A program made the position numbers and the translations under genes. Below, one piece after another: positions 30,026 through 44,036 of a stretch of 64,000 nt of DNA; position 1 is the first letter of the stretch; the number at the start of each line of letters is the position of its first letter. Under the pieces are notes generated by a model. It saw only the letters and a program-made list of their open reading frames with translations. It was not told where the DNA came from and made no database searches. The stretch comes from Isochrysis galbana (Eukaryota; Haptophyta; Isochrysidales; Isochrysidaceae), in the NCBI GenBank assembly GCA_018136815.1, contig CM030937.1, positions 504,553 through 568,552 of the forward strand. The letters are read 5' to 3'.

Positions 30026-30095
30026 TGGGTCGAACTTATACCGTCCACATGGGGGTAGTTGCCGAAAAAACAACCAAACCTGAGGTTGCACCCTC
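30026..30095 (+). repeat. Dispersed repeat, partner of 9879-9948
   Basis: Second copy of the block described at 9879-9948, same orientation, with a few substitutions and a 2-bp length difference. Confidence 0.85.
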
Positions 30096-30129
30096 TTTGG
30101 CGTGGCGAGCGTGAGCGAAGGCGTGTGAG

Positions 30130-30560
30130 TGGTGAGTGGTAATAAGGGTGTGGTAGTTGTAGTTGTCTGTAGAGTATGTAGGACTGGGACGAAAGCTGGG
30201 TGAGGACGAGAACGAGGACGAGGGACGAGGGACGAGGGGCTACCCGGGCCGACCAGATAGAAAACCCACTGAGAGACAACGACAGACACACCAGACTCAT
30301 ACCAACAGTCTAACAGTCTCCACACTAACATATCTTCCCCACGAACTGACATGGGGAGAACAAACAAGGAAGATACGGAAGAGAATGCCGACAAGAGAGC
30401 GACGATGCGCGGGACCATCCGAAGGTGAATCGACAGTTACGCGGGCGGCGCATCGACACTTTCGTTCGGGGAGGGGCTCCGTTGCCGTCGATGGTCGATG
30501 GGCTTCCGTCACTCAGCACTAAGGTTATATTCACACAATAAGAAAACTCTAGCGCTCCCA
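30130..30560 (-). repeat. Diverged LTR/leader copy of the 59-kb retroelement family
   Basis: In reverse complement this stretch follows the same order as 59.2-59.4 kb: GTAACTGTCG, then TCGCTCTCTTGTCGGCATTC, then ...TCTTCCTTGTT, ...TTAGTGTGGAGA(C/G)TGTT, and CTCGTCC(C)TCGTTCTCG. It also shares AACCTTAGTGCTG and GACGGCAACGGAGCCCCT with 51.6 kb and 22.9 kb. So the two LTR-like families seen in this window are linked here. No coding capacity. Confidence 0.65.
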
Positions 30561-30649
30561 CGTCTTCACGAAGTTTTTCTACTCTCTATTCTATGCAGGA
30601 ATTGTAATTAAAGTAGGTTGGGAGCGCACTGCGCTCAGCCGCGCAGCAG

Positions 30650-31030
<381 letters not shown>

Positions 31031-31214
31031 CCCTCCTCTCCCTCTCTATCCCACCCACATAGCTCTTTCTCCCTCTAATAATTTGGTACCTCGTCTCTCC
31101 TTTCCTTCACCATTCTGGCTCCCTCTTTGATAGGTGCTCTCCGACGATTTTCTTGGGAGGAAGGGAGAGCGAGAGGGAGGGAGAGGGAGAGAGGGGGGGC
31201 GGGGAGGGGGGGGG

Positions 31215-31221
31215 GGGGAGA

Positions 31222-31269
<48 letters not shown>
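31215..31269 (+). repeat. (GA)n microsatellite
   Basis: About 55 bp of GA repeats following a G-rich stretch, opposite in strand sense to the CT tract just upstream, so the two could pair as an inverted repeat. Confidence 0.93.
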
Positions 31270-31271
<2 letters not shown>

Positions 31272-31494
31272 GAGAACGCCCGCCGCCGCCGCATCACGGC
31301 CTCTCTCTCCACTCCTCCTCCTCCCGACGCCGGTCCTCCTACCGTTTTCTCACCTTCCCACTCGATTCCTTTCAGATATGCCGACGTTCTCTTGCGAACC
31401 CCTCATCGCGCTTCGTCCCCCCGTTGCCCTGCCCTCTCTTTCTCTAATCCACACCAATTTCTTCTCTACTCTGGACTGTCGCCTCCGCGCGCGG

Positions 31495-34400
31495 ATGCGT
31501 CCCGTCCTCCTCCTCCTCCTCCTCCTCCTCCTCCTCTCTCCCGCCTCCCCCAGCCCTCCCTTCGTCCGCAAGCTGCAGCAGCTGGTACTCCGCCGCCCCG
31601 CACCCCCACCGTCGCCTCCCATCTCTCCTCCCGAGCTTCCTCGCCTTCTCCTCTCCGCTCTCTCTTCTCTCTCTCTCTCTCTCTCTCCCACAAACTCTCT
31701 CTCCCGCTCTCCACAGCCTCTACCGCCTCTCTTCACGATATCCCCCAGCGAACAGGCGACCCAAAACGAGATCCAGGATGAGGTTGACCCGCCAGACACG
31801 CCGCCGCCTGAGGAAGCCTCGCCGAGCGCCGAGGAGAGGCCGCAGAACCTTGGGGGAAAGCTGTGGCTCGCGTTCGGGGGGTTGCTCTGCCTCCTCCTCT
31901 TGCTGCTCCGCTGGGTGGTGCCTCGACGTCTGCGTGCTAGCGGAATGGAGTGCAGCCATGCGTTCGTAAGTCTTTCCTACTCGCGCGGCCTCTCGCTCGG
32001 CCTAGCGAGGCTACGTGCCCTGCCAGAGGGCGCACTCGACACCATCAATGAGAATGGGCTTGGTATGTTCTTCCCCAGCAGACTGGAGCGGTTCGAGGCG
32101 GACGAGCTGGCGATCGACGTATCGCTGCGCGCGCTTGGCGCGCTGCTGCTATACCGGCGATACCGCACGACGCCTTGCGCCGGCGTCGACGCGCCGGCCG
32201 AGGGGCCGCGCCTGCTCACGCTGCGGCTTGAAGGTGGCCGGCTGACGCATGGCGCATGTGCGGCGGATGAATGGCATGGAGGCGAGCAGGCGCTGACCGA
32301 GTACCTGCTCTCGGTCAAGCGCGCCAGTGCAGAACGTGCATGCGAGATACTCATCGCCCACGCGCGCGTCGCCGGTGGCGAGCTCGGCGCGCGTGGTGTC
32401 GTGCCGTCAGCGCCGCTCACGCGCACACGTGCTTTCGTGCGCGCAGCGCTAACGCATACTCGGCTGCTCGCCGCGCCGCTCGAGCTGCGGTACGCCAACG
32501 CACCCTCCGACGTGCTACTCGTGATGAAATTCGGCGTTCTTGCTTTAGAGTTCGGTGACCCGCCAGCGCCGACGCTCGCGGGCGTGGCACCGCAGCGCGT
32601 GCGGCTGATAAGTGAGCGGGTTCGCATATATACCGAGCGTGTTGGTGGACCCGAGGTAGAGCCCGTGCTCGAGGTCGGTCCCACCGCGCTGGCGACGCCA
32701 TCTGACGAGCTGGGCGTCGCGTCATCATGGGTTCGCCAGTTGCTGGGCGCGCAACCTGCTAGCTCGATCGCCAAAGCCGACGCTTTGCCCGCGCTAGTGC
32801 TTCTTGTTGCGACTGAGTACCAACCTGACCTTGTTACACAGCGACGGGTAAAGCTGCGCGCCTCACCGCTCCGCCTCAGACTACTTCCCGAACAGAGCGG
32901 TGCACTTGCGCGTCTCTTGGCGGTTCACTCTGAGTACAACGGCTGGTATGCTGACGCGGCGGACCACGTCCATCTAGGCGAGGTCTCCGCCGCCTCAGCC
33001 ATGTTGCTCGAGGGCGCCATCAAGCGCGCACAGCACGCAATAGCGGCCAAGGCGGCGGCAGCCAAGGCGGCGGTGCAGGGCCGCGCGGATGTTGCGGCGG
33101 CTAATGTGGCCATGGCAGCAGCGACTGCCGCCGCTGGGGCGGCGGCCGAGATCGAAGCTGACGTGGCGCGCCTACCCAGCCACCTTCTTGTCTACGCGTG
33201 GCTCCTCGGCCGGCGGCGCGCAATGGGCGCCACGGCCGACACGGAAAAGGCCTTTTGGCGAGGTGTGAGTGCACTGCGCGAACGGCTCGACGACCCGCGT
33301 CTTGCGTCGGGCGGGAGCGGCATGCCAGTACCCGCCGCCGCCGCCGCCCCGCGCGTGCCTGCCACGTGGGCTGACGCGCTTGCCGAGGTCGAGGCGGGCT
33401 GCCAAGAACTTAGTGCCGTCGCTCCATCGTATGCTGCGCTCGATGCACGGGCGCGCGAGTTGCTCGCAGTCGCTGACCACCTCCTGTACGATGGACCGCC
33501 ACTCGAGCTCGCGCCCGGCCTGCGCACCCTCGGCTATACGGATGAGCTGTGCCGCCTCCGGCTGATCCTTGAGCTTCCGCACGCCGAGGCGTCGATCTGC
33601 GCACTCGACGCGGTGAGGCGGGAGGCACGAACTGTAGCCAAGGCTGTGGTCGGAGGCGCGCCGGGCCGCCCTGGCCTGACGCTGCACCTCGAGCAGCAGC
33701 GGCGCGCGCGGGTGGTCGTGCTACGCGTGGGTGCTTGCCATATCACTGACATGGCGGCCGAGGGCCTGCGCAGCACACCCTTCCGCGAGCTCTTCGCTCC
33801 ATGCTCGCCGCCGGGCCGCGACAGCGAGGCTAGCGACGCACCGCTCCTGAGGCTCGAGTTTGAAACGCACACGCTCGGCGAGCCGCTGCCATCGTGTCTG
33901 CCCGCGACGGCCGCAACCCAACCCTCGACACACACGTGTGTCAACGTGCAGCTCGCGCGCGCGGCCTTTGTGGTGCTCGCTGAGCTCGTCGACGACGTGA
34001 GCGACTGGCGCCGCGAGGCCGTCCAGGCGCAGGCACTCCCGGACCGTGACCAGCACCGCATGCTCAAGGAGGTAGCAGAGCGCCGTCGCCTTGCCGCCGC
34101 GCGCGCGCCGCCGGCCGCGCCGCCGCGCGCGCAAGAAGCAGCGTTAAGCGATGGCCTACTGCTGGGCGGAATGCGCCAGCGCGTGCATGTCTCGCTCACC
34201 GACGTGATGCTTATCCTGCCGTGCGCTAAGGGCCACGCACCCTCAACTGCCGCCGAATCGAGTAACAAGCCCACCGGCTGGGCCTTTTGCGTTGCTATCT
34301 CGGACCACCGGCAAGCGCGCATCGCCGCCGCCGCTGCCGCCGCCGTCACAACGCCGCGCGGCGCGCTTTGCCATTTGCCTGACGGCAGCAAGCCCTTGCC

Positions 34401-37400
34401 GCCGCGCTCTCCTAGTAAGCGGCAAGTAAGTGGCCCTCCAGCCGAGCCTTTGCTAAGCATCGACTCGACGCCAACGCATGAGACCGTCGAGGCCGACGTC
34501 GATCTCTACATGCTTACCTGCCTGCTCGACGCGGTCGCCGACGGCCACATTGGGCTCGAGTCGGCTGGCGAGCGCCACTTCGTTTTTGATCCCACGCATT
34601 TGCGTCTGCGCCACCGGGCCGACGCGCAGCTAGCGATCGACGAGAACGTAGCCGATGGTGTGCCTCTGCTCGGCGCCATTCACCGGCGGGCGACATTGCA
34701 GCTAAATGTGACGGAGGCACCACACGACGGCGAGCTGCCGCCACCCTCTGTCTTCAACCTCACGACGCGCGATGTGCGCGTATTAGATGGCGTGCGCGCC
34801 GCGCTCGCCACCCGCACGACTTCGCGTGCCACTCGCTCGCCGCACAACACGTCTCGCGACTCGCCGATACCAGCCGATACCGTGGCTGCCGCCGCTGCCA
34901 AGCCCGTCGCGCGCTGCCACGTGGACACGAGCCTGGCCATCTCGCTCCAGCTTTTACAGCTCGCCTTCCATGGCGAGCATTTCTCTAACCAGCCGATGCT
35001 CGAGCTGTCACTTACACGCGCCGACGCGCGGCTGATCCTCCACCGGACTTGCCCGCTCGACGAGGCGGCCTCTCTTTCACTTGCGGCGCTGGGGCCCAGC
35101 GAGAGCGGCCACGCCACCGTGTCCATTGGCCTTGAGGCGTCGTACCTCAATATGAGTATCAACCGGTGCGCGCGCTCCGGCGCCACCGCGGCCGACCAAC
35201 CGGCTCGCCCCGACCACCCCATTACCCCCCGCCTCGCCGCAGGCTTGAGCCCCTCATTGAGCCGTGGGAAGCGCACGCCTACGCGGTCAAGCCGACGGGG
35301 GATTCGTTACTTTCGGCCAAGGCCTACTCCGATTCCGTACTTCAAGTGAGCGGGCGCGAGCTGTTGCTGGCTCAATGACTGCGTGCCGTAGCCAAGCTCA
35401 CCGCCGCCGACGCCCTCCCCTTCGCGCGCAGATGAACGTGACTGGAGCGCTGCGTGCTACTTTTAACGAGGTCCAGCGCACCTTTGATGGTCTGCGGCAT
35501 GATAGCGTCGGCGGCGCTGCGGCCGCAGCCGATGTGACAGACCTGCAATGGAGCATAATAGATCACGCCAGTGACCTACGGCACCATGGCGTGTACATGG
35601 CGCGTGAGTATAAAGCACAGGATGCGCCGCGCTCACGCGGGCATGCTGCCGCTGCCGCGGTCGTCGCCACCGCAGCAACTGAGCCCTCGATAGCGGGAGC
35701 CACCCCGGGCGCCTCGTCCAAATTCCTCTCGTCGGTGCTGTTGGCGCGACAAGAGGAGAACCTGGTCGAGAAGCTCCTCTGCATCAAGTTTCTCGGCCGG
35801 GCCACGGGCGCTGCGATGGATACGCCGCTTCGTACGCGGTGGAAACCTCCCATTCATGTGTCTCTGGCCGAGTGCCGCACATCAGCGCATCGCGTCTGGC
35901 CTACTGAGGCGAGGGTATCGCCGCATGCTGTCGTGGTAGCCGACGTCTCGAGATCCGGTGCTGGTCGGCAGGCGAGTGCACCAGCATGTCGCCGGCCTCT
36001 CACGCCCACCACTATTGAGTCGCCCGCGCGGTCTCCATGCACACGGCGCCACTCCCATACCGCGCGCTGCCCGGCAGGTTCTCCTCCGCTCCAACGTCAC
36101 CATCCACAACCCACTTCGTTGTGCTGTCCGTGTGCGCTTCGTCGCGTTGCACGCGGCCGAGTCGCTCGGCCTCTTGCGCGGCGACACTGCCATGCGCGCC
36201 GAGGAACTTGTCGTGCCATCCGGCCACAGCTATCACGTCCCATTGCACCTCACGTGTGGCACCTGCATCCACGTCCGCCCTGTTCGCGGGCCGCATGATC
36301 CGACCCCATTCCCCGCAGAGACGGACGCGCGGCTCGACGACCTCACGCGCGAGTCGGACGTTGACGGCGACCCCGCCGAGGTTGCCGGGGCGCGGCCCGC
36401 CCTCGTCGTGTTACACCGCAAGCACACTGACATCGAGCACCCCACGTGGGGCAAAGTGCCGGACTTTGTGATCGCTGTGCTCCCGAAGTACACCATCGAG
36501 AACCGGCTACCCATTGGCTTACAATTCCGCCTCCGCTCCCTTCCACAGCGCCGGGCGCGGCGGAGGGTACCGGACGCGGCCGCTGCGCCCTCAATACTCT
36601 CGCCCACCTTTGTGCGCGGACGTGCTTCCGTTGAGCGCACAAACTCAGCCGCCTCCGTTTGCGGCGAGTCGGTCAATGGCGGCTCCACGTTGCCTGATGC
36701 TGACCCACCAGGGTCACCTGAGTTACTGCCACCACAGCGCGGTGACGGCGAGGCGATTTTGTATGGCCCGCACGCCACCACCAATGCCAACGTCGCCGCC
36801 GCTAGAACCGGCAGGCCATTGCAGCCGACTGGCGAGACGGCCGCACCGAGTGCCGCTTTGGTGAACGCCACAGGCGGTGCGGACGCGGGCGAGGCGGCTG
36901 CGGCGCCGACAAGGCCGCTCGCGATCGCCGGCGGACGCGTGATGGAACTCGGGCAATCTTTGATTGGCCTGCTCCGCCGCCCGTCACCCGAACGCGAGAG
37001 CGCACGCAACTCTGCGGCGGCGCTCGGCGTCGCCGACGGTGAGCTGCCGGCCAACCGCACCGTAGTGGAGGAGGACGAGCCGACGATCTCCGACGTGCTC
37101 CTCATCGGTGACCACTCCGAGCTCATCGCCCCCTTCCTACTGCTGCCCGAGCGCGATCTGCACCTCTCCCTGCGCTACGTGGAAGACAGCCCCGAGTCGG
37201 GTGGCGAATTCGCGTGCTGGTCGTCACGGGAAGCTTCTGATGACGGCGCGTCAGTGGGCGAGATGGCGGTATGGCCGGCCGCCGAGATCGAGGCGCCCAC
37301 GACGCCCTCCGCACCAGCCAGCGCCGGCGCTGCTTCTCGTGACCGAGTTCGCGCCCAGGCATGTGCGCACATGGAGGCGGCGAGCACGCCGTGGGTCACT

Positions 37401-40400
37401 ATGAGAGACCACCTCGACATTGTCAACTTTGAGAAGCGCGTGCACCGTAAGTGGACCGTTCTAGGCACCAAGGCGAGGGACCTTGCGCTCAAAGACGCCA
37501 CGAACGGCAAGGGCCGCTGGGTCAAGCGAGTCCGGCTGAACGAGCAAATGGAGGTGCCCCCCCCCCCCCCTCCCACCTGTCTCCCATCTTGCACTGACTT
37601 GTTTTGCCCCCCCCCCCCCCCCCCCCTCACGGTCGCCGCTCGCCCGCCTCATGCGCAGGTATGGGTGCAGCTCACCGGCGGAGGCGTCAACCAGCCGTTG
37701 CGCATACTCATATGGGCCGACGTTGCCATCCTGAACCAGACAACGCTGCACCTTTCCTACCTTTCCGCAGCAGCCGCTGGGCAACGCGGGGCGCCTCTCC
37801 TGCCCGAGGAGACGCCCCGACACGAGGCTAATGAACAGGCTGAGCTGCAACGCCGGCTGCGCGCCGAGTCGCTCTCGCTCCTTTGTCCGCGTGACCGCGA
37901 CCACAAGGTGCTCTCCCGTATTGCGGTCCGGATGGATGGTGTGAACCGCACCATTACGCGCAACCAGCAAGTGTTCGCCTCAAACGCAGCTACTATGGCC
38001 GACGATGGAGATGCAGATGTTGACTTTGTGCACAATGGTACCGCCGACGGTGTGATGCAACTCTGCGAGCCCAACGAGCGCCTCCTTCTGCGACGGTTGC
38101 GCGGCCTCGTCTCCACGCCCATTTCCACGCAGTCGGCCACCTACTACGGCGAGGCGTGGCTCGGCGGATCGGCCGGCGTGCTCGGCGTGCAGACACAGCT
38201 GCAGGCACAGGAGGCAGTGCCTAAGACATCCATCATCGCCGTGCGCCCGCGCTTCATCCTCGTGAACAAGTTGAGCGAGCCCCTGCAATTCCACGCGATC
38301 CACCAATCGTCGGCCACGAGGCGCCTCGGCCGCGGTCCGCGAGCATTCTCCGACATTGTGCGGCTGCCAGCCGACGCGGAAACGCCTAGTGCCCTCGGCG
38401 TCGTGGGCGCAGCTGTCCTTGCGGCGGGCGGTGGGCGCACCGGCGGTGCAGGCGTCGCAAGCGATGCGCGCGATACGGCTAGCGGTGTGGGCGAGCCACC
38501 CGACATCGCCTCGCTTCCCTCGCTCCCACCCAATGCATGCTCGCCCATCTACCACTTCCAGTCGGACGACCCAAACGAGAGCGGACTACTCAGCACCGAG
38601 GCTTCGCGAAAGAACATGATGGGCCGGCTACGCCTGCGGTTGCGTGTCGCAACCACCATGGGCCGCTGGTCGCCCCGCTTCTCGCTCACCGAAGCCACCA
38701 ACTACCACTACTTTGCAGACAAGGAACCCGAGCCGCGTCCCGGCGCCGCCTTTGCCGCTGCCGCTGCCGCAACTCCGCCCAAGGTGGTCCGCGTCTCGGT
38801 GCGTGAGCTCGCACCGACGGTATTCGTCTGCGTCGAAGACGCGACGTATAGCCCCCCCTGCTGCATGCGCAACGACTCCAACGACACCGTCTGGTTCGCT
38901 GTGTTGCCCCCCAACAGCCGCTCAGTGAGCGCCGGCGCCTCCAGCGCCTCCTTCGTCCTCAAGGGCGGCGGTGGCCTCGGCGCCCTCGCCCCGACGCTCG
39001 GCGGGCGGGACAAGGGGCTGGTTTGGCATGCGCTGCCTCCCGGATCGGGCGATGTGCCGCTACTCTGGGACTTCCACAAGATGGCTGCTACAAACCGCAA
39101 GGTGCATGCCCTGTGCCATATTCACTCACGCACACGCATCGCGGACGAGCGCGCACCCATCTGTGCGCATGCCCGCCCGCGCCATGCCCGCTTGTGCCAT
39201 GCTCACCCACGCACAACCGCTTGTGCCATGCTCACCCACGCACACGCATCGCGAACGAGCGCGCACCCATTACTACCCCATCCGACCTACACGGCAGTCC
39301 GATGGCTCGCTCGCCGTTTGCATCGCGAGCGCCAACCCAGCCTATGGTGCGAGCCTCGACGACGAACAGGCGCAGATCTTCGGCTTTGGGGAGCTCTACG
39401 TGGTCAAGTCGCTGCGCCGCACAAGCCATCACCGCTCCGTCCACGACCGTGCAACCAGCCGCAACCACAATGGCGGCCAAAGCAATGAGGGCAATAGCCT
39501 ACTCTATGGCCGCGTGGGCATGCACGACAATGGCAGCGACACGCGGCTACTTCGTTTGTCCGATCGATTAGAGGCAAACGAGTGGGCGGAAGGGCAGGAG
39601 CACGACGAGGCGCAGGCTGCCGCAGCGCAGGCGGCGGCCTTGACGGCTTCACAGTCCACCGCGGCTGTCCCCAAGACATTTTTGCCGGCGCTACCTATCC
39701 CAGGCTTCGGTCGCGCCGCCTTGCCGCAGCGGCAGTCACTCCCACTGCGTGTGCCGGCGGCCTCCACCCCGCGCACGTTCAGTGCGACCGAGCACTCTTG
39801 GGCCAAGCGCCGGATTCTTCTACCCTCTGAGGTGCTCGCGCGCAGCAAAAGGCTCGGCTCGCGCGCCACCTCGGCAGGCTCACTCTCCGAGGTCGATGTC
39901 GAGGCAAGCGTGCCGCCCATGAGGCCACCGGCCGTCCCGGGTACCTCCTCGGCGCTTGTTGTGCACGAGATGGGCCGCGGCGACGGCACTGCTGAGAGCA
40001 ACGGCCCCGCCGACGCTATGCCCGGCAGCGTGATATGCTTCGCTGTCGAGGTAATGATGCACGGCGTCTCGGTCGCGCTCATCGACTCTACCCCCCGCGA
40101 ACTGGTGCAGCTCAACCTACGTGGCATCCACCTCGGCCTCATCGCAACGCCGGTCCGATCGAACACTACCTTTCGTTTGCGTGCCCTCACCGTGGATAAT
40201 CTCATGACCGGCTCTTTCAACCCATTGCTCCTTGCTTCGGAACCAGCCCCATCGCTTCGCGCCGGGGCACCACCCGAAGAAGCCATCTCTTTGCTAGTAG
40301 TGAAGCGTATCCACCCCACGCATGCCGCCTTCCGGCTGGTCGAGCTAAAGCTCGCCCCGTTGAACGTTGTGCTCGACTTGGCTTTACTCAAGGCGCTCTC

Positions 40401-43400
40401 CGCTGCCGCGTGGGAGAGCGATGCAGGTGTCGCCTCCGCTGCCGCTGGCCGGCCGGCCATCAATGTCGGATGCTCCGATCGGCTAGCAGCCACCTTTGGC
40501 GTGCTCCGAACGCAGGGCATCGACGTACCCGAGGACGTTCTCCGCCGCTCGCGCGTCGCGCGTTCCGAGCAGCTCTACTTGCAAAAGGTGGTGTTGTGCC
40601 CGATGCGGCTGAGCGCCACTGTGGCCATGGGCGCAACATACGTGTCGGACCCCTCTCGCGAGCTGTTAGAGGTGCTGGAGGACCTCGTGCCGCACGTACC
40701 GAAAGCGCTCGAGCATCTGCTCCCGGTGTTAGCAAATCTCGCCTCAGTCACCGATGCCTCCTTCAAGGTGTCGGCGTTCGAGGTGCGCCCTCTTTACCCG
40801 TTTCTTCACGTGTGCTAGGAGGTGGGGGGTTGAAGGTGGAGTGTTTCGCGCGCTCCAAATGGTGACATGTGCGTGTCTTTTAAGCCAGGTGGGGGGAGCG
40901 AGCGAATGGGCATTTCACACGCCGGCCCTTGACGCCCTTGGCTGCAGGTGAACGACGTCTTCTCCTCGCTTGGAGCACTCGCTTCCGTCGCCGCCGCACA
41001 GTGGTCCGCGGAGATGATGCGCGACCTGATGGTGGCAATGGGCTCCATCGACATGTTTGGCAACCCCATCGGCCTCGTTCGGCGTGTGGGCGCCGCGGCG
41101 GAGCGCATCGGCGAACACGCCATCGAGGGTGTAAAGACGAGGGATATGGCGGCCTTCGGAAGGTCGGCAGGGCTGGAAGTGCGTGCTTGCCACGCGCTCC
41201 CCTCGCCGCGTGCTCTTCGTCGCACCGCCCAACAGCGCACTCGCCTCGGCGCCCTCCGCGTCACATCCCGCCGGATGATTTCTCGCACAGGTGCTCCATG
41301 GCGTTATTGGCGGTTCCGCCGACTCCATTTCCAAGCTACTCCGCTCCATCCATGGCTGTGTCTCCTCCCTCGGCCTCACCACGGCCGAGAATCGCAAGTT
41401 GATCGCGCGTGAACGGCCCCGCGATATTCTGCAGGCGCGCGGCACCGAGCGTGTGTCGGCTGGATCTCATGCTTTGCGCTTCGCTCCGCGCTATGTGCCA
41501 CCTGCATCACGAGGCGAGCTCCTCATCGCCCGCCCCGCACCGTGCGCAGGGCTTCGAGGCGGGCACGCGCGTTCTACGCCTTACCGTCCTCGACGCCGTC
41601 GATGGTCTGCGGCGCAAGCCGCTCTCCAACGACGCCCACCCATGCGACCGCGACGGCAAGTTTCTCAAACAGCTTGGCATTGCCACAGCCCAGGTGCAGT
41701 GCATCCCGCGCGTGGCTTCTGCCTCTCCCTGCCACCCCCACACCACCATCACCACCTCCCCATATTGTTGCAGTGTGTCGCGTCGCCCCTTACGGGCCTG
41801 CTGGGCGCGGGTACTGTCCTGCTCATGTCGGTCGATGCCACGACTCGTAAGCTCTCCGGACGCGAGGAGGCTCGGCGCACACGGCCGCCCCGACTCTTCG
41901 ACCCGGGTGCGCCACGGCTTCTCCCGCTACGCGACCGGATGGTCGTGCGGCTCCAGCTAGTCCTTGGCTCCTTCGTACCAGCTGACGGCCAGAGGCCCGC
42001 CTACGCCGCATCGTTGTGCTCCACGCCCCGCCAGCCGCGGTCCGGGCTCTCGCGCACGGCAAGCAGTAGCCTCGTCCACGTCAACTCATCGGGGAGCCTG
42101 GACCCCGCGCCGCCGTCCGCTACGCGAACGTCAAGTGCGGACAGCCCCATTGCCGCGGATGGCGCGACTGCCCAAACACCGCGCATAGGCAGTGCCACGG
42201 CCATGGACGCGGCGGCCCACACGACGGGAAACCTGGAGACGGCGGCCCCTGCAGGAGGAGAGTCGTCAGTGAACGGTGATACCACGTCGAGTCGTGCAGA
42301 GGCGGACGCCGAGCCGGCGCCGCCCCCCGCCCCCGTACAGTCCGTCCACCTCCGCCGGCCAAACGACTCCCAGCACGCGCCCGCTCGGTCACTTTTGCGC
42401 GTCAAGGTGAAGCTCCGCTCCGGCCCGCTGTGGACAGTTGTCCGCGAGCACACCACGCGTGGCATCCCCTGGCCGAGCGTCCGGCACTGGGAAGAGTTGC
42501 TCATCCTCGAGCCGGACACACTTGAGGACGTCATCCAGCTACAGGTGCGTGTTCCTGAGGCGAGCTGGCAGCGCTGGCAAAGCTCCCCCTTCCACCCATC
42601 TCTCTCCCCGGCGTGATCCCCGCCGCCACCATTGGCCATGGCACCCGCCGCCGCACTCGTAGGTCTGGGAAGAAGTGGACAATGGCCTTATTCCCGTACC
42701 GCCCAAACTATACGGCGAGGCGCAACTACGCGTATGCGACCTGCGCTCCATGATGGGCCAGCTAGCGTCGGCCGGCGAGCAGGCAGCCACGGCAGGCAAG
42801 GGACCAAGCTCGGCTGCCGCCACCGCAGGCCGATGGGGTGTCTCGCCTCTATCAAGTGTATCCACAACGCCACGCGGCTCCGCCAACAACCTGGTGGCCG
42901 CACTGCCTCATGTCCAGCGGCTAGTATCTACGGCGCCCGCTGCCGCGCTCGCAGTAGCGACGCCCGCCACGAGCTCTCCCCTCGCCATTTCGGCGGATCG
43001 CACGCCCGTCACGACGTTGCGCTGTGGTGACGACTCGCCGGCAAGCGGCAGCGCGCCCCCCTCTACGCCGGCCGGCGCTCCCTCGCCGGCGCTCTTCACC
43101 CCGATGCCGATCCGGGCGCAGCGGGTCGTTGCATCCTTCCTCACTCGAGATGGGCCGCTTCCCCCCAGTGTTGCCGAGGGCGACCTGCCACCCTCGCTTC
43201 GTGAAGATGGCGACGACCGCGAGACAACGCTCCGAAAAGTGCGCGCCGCCTACCTCATCCTGCGCGTACTCCGTGTGTGGCTGCTCTCGCTCGAGGTGCC
43301 GGCAGGCGACTTGGCGGTCCTGCGCGTGCGGGTGCGCCACGCTGAGGAGGTGCCCAATCTCGATCTTTGGTCCACGTCGGACCCGTTTGTCATCTTCACG

Positions 43401-44036
43401 ATTAAGGGTCGACATACCAACCTCGTCAAGCGCACTGCACCCGCCAAGCTGTCGCATCGCACAAGGCAGGAATTGAAGGCCGTCAACGGTCGGCTCGACC
43501 CTGAGTGGGAGGAACAATTCGATTGCTTCGTCCGGCTGGAGCCTGGGATCAAAATGGACGTTGAGGTGCGCGACCATGAGACGTTTGGTGACTCTAAGCT
43601 GATGGCCTCGGCCTCCGACGTGCCGGTGCTTGACGCCGACACGGAAGCGCGCCTGGCCGCTAAGGAGCCCGTCACGAGAGTGCTTGAACTGGAGGCACCG
43701 CTGCAACGCGGCAAGGGCGCGCCTGCCCGATGCCGCCTCACCGTGACGATGGAGGCGCGCCGCGTCCCTCGCCACCTGGAAGCAATCGCCAAGGGGCACC
43801 AAGTGGAGGCCAAGCTAACCGCGGCGGCCGGCACGAACGGCGGCCATGGCATACGCGCGTTTGGCGCGCAGCACGTTGGTAGCCTCAACTTACGCTTCAA
43901 GCTTTGGGACGGGATGCACGATGAGGACCCTGAAAACTCGCTTTGGCGCGACTGGGAGCAGATGGGAGGCAAGCTGGGTAGTGACCCGGAGGAAGAGGCC
44001 GTGCTCTTTGCACGGGCTTGCGAAAGATTCGACTAA
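31495..44036 (+). CDS. VPS13-like bridge lipid-transfer protein with C2 domain (11 exons)
   Basis: Exons: 31495-35165, 35243-35345, 35432-35971, 36078-37553, 37659-39101, 39298-40767, 40948-41178, 41291-41434, 41550-41693, 41774-42544, 42663-44036; total 11,367 bp, about 3,788 residues, every junction frame-preserving. Introns 3 and 8 use GC donors (CAG|GCGAGT, CAG|GCGCGC). Family marks: LEPLIEPWEAHAY (exon 2), a VPS13-adaptor-binding-like region (about 1430-2400, RSNVTIHNPLRCAVRVRF, RPRFILVNKLSEPLQFH), then the C-terminal signature: GNPIGLVRRVG (exon 7), SISKLLRS (exon 8), GFEAGTRVL...GLRRKPL (exon 9), SPLTGLLGAGTVLL (exon 10). A C2 domain (about 3549-3690, RVRVRHAEEVPNLDLWSTSDPF) ends the protein. 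VPS13 proteins bridge organelles and move lipids in bulk. Odd features: an N-terminal hydrophobic Leu run (signal-like) and a second hydrophobic span near residue 122-142 before a weak chorein-like region. Confidence 0.85.
39102..39297 (+). repeat. Internal repeats in VPS13-like intron 5
   Basis: This 196-bp GT-AG intron carries two or three diverged copies of CACGCACACGCATCGCG(A/G)ACGAGCGCGCACCC and CTTGTGCCATGCTCACCCACGCAC. The repeats do not extend into the exons, which supports the splice boundaries. Confidence 0.7.

Noticed and set aside
31966-32078. Possible intron with a perfect GTAAGT donor inside VPS13-like exon 1
   Set aside because: Using it would require a frame change upstream; the continuous frame reads through with sensible protein sequence, so it was not modelled.
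34787-35035. Separate small gene inside the VPS13-like exon 1
   Set aside because: Out-of-frame shadow in GC-rich coding sequence.
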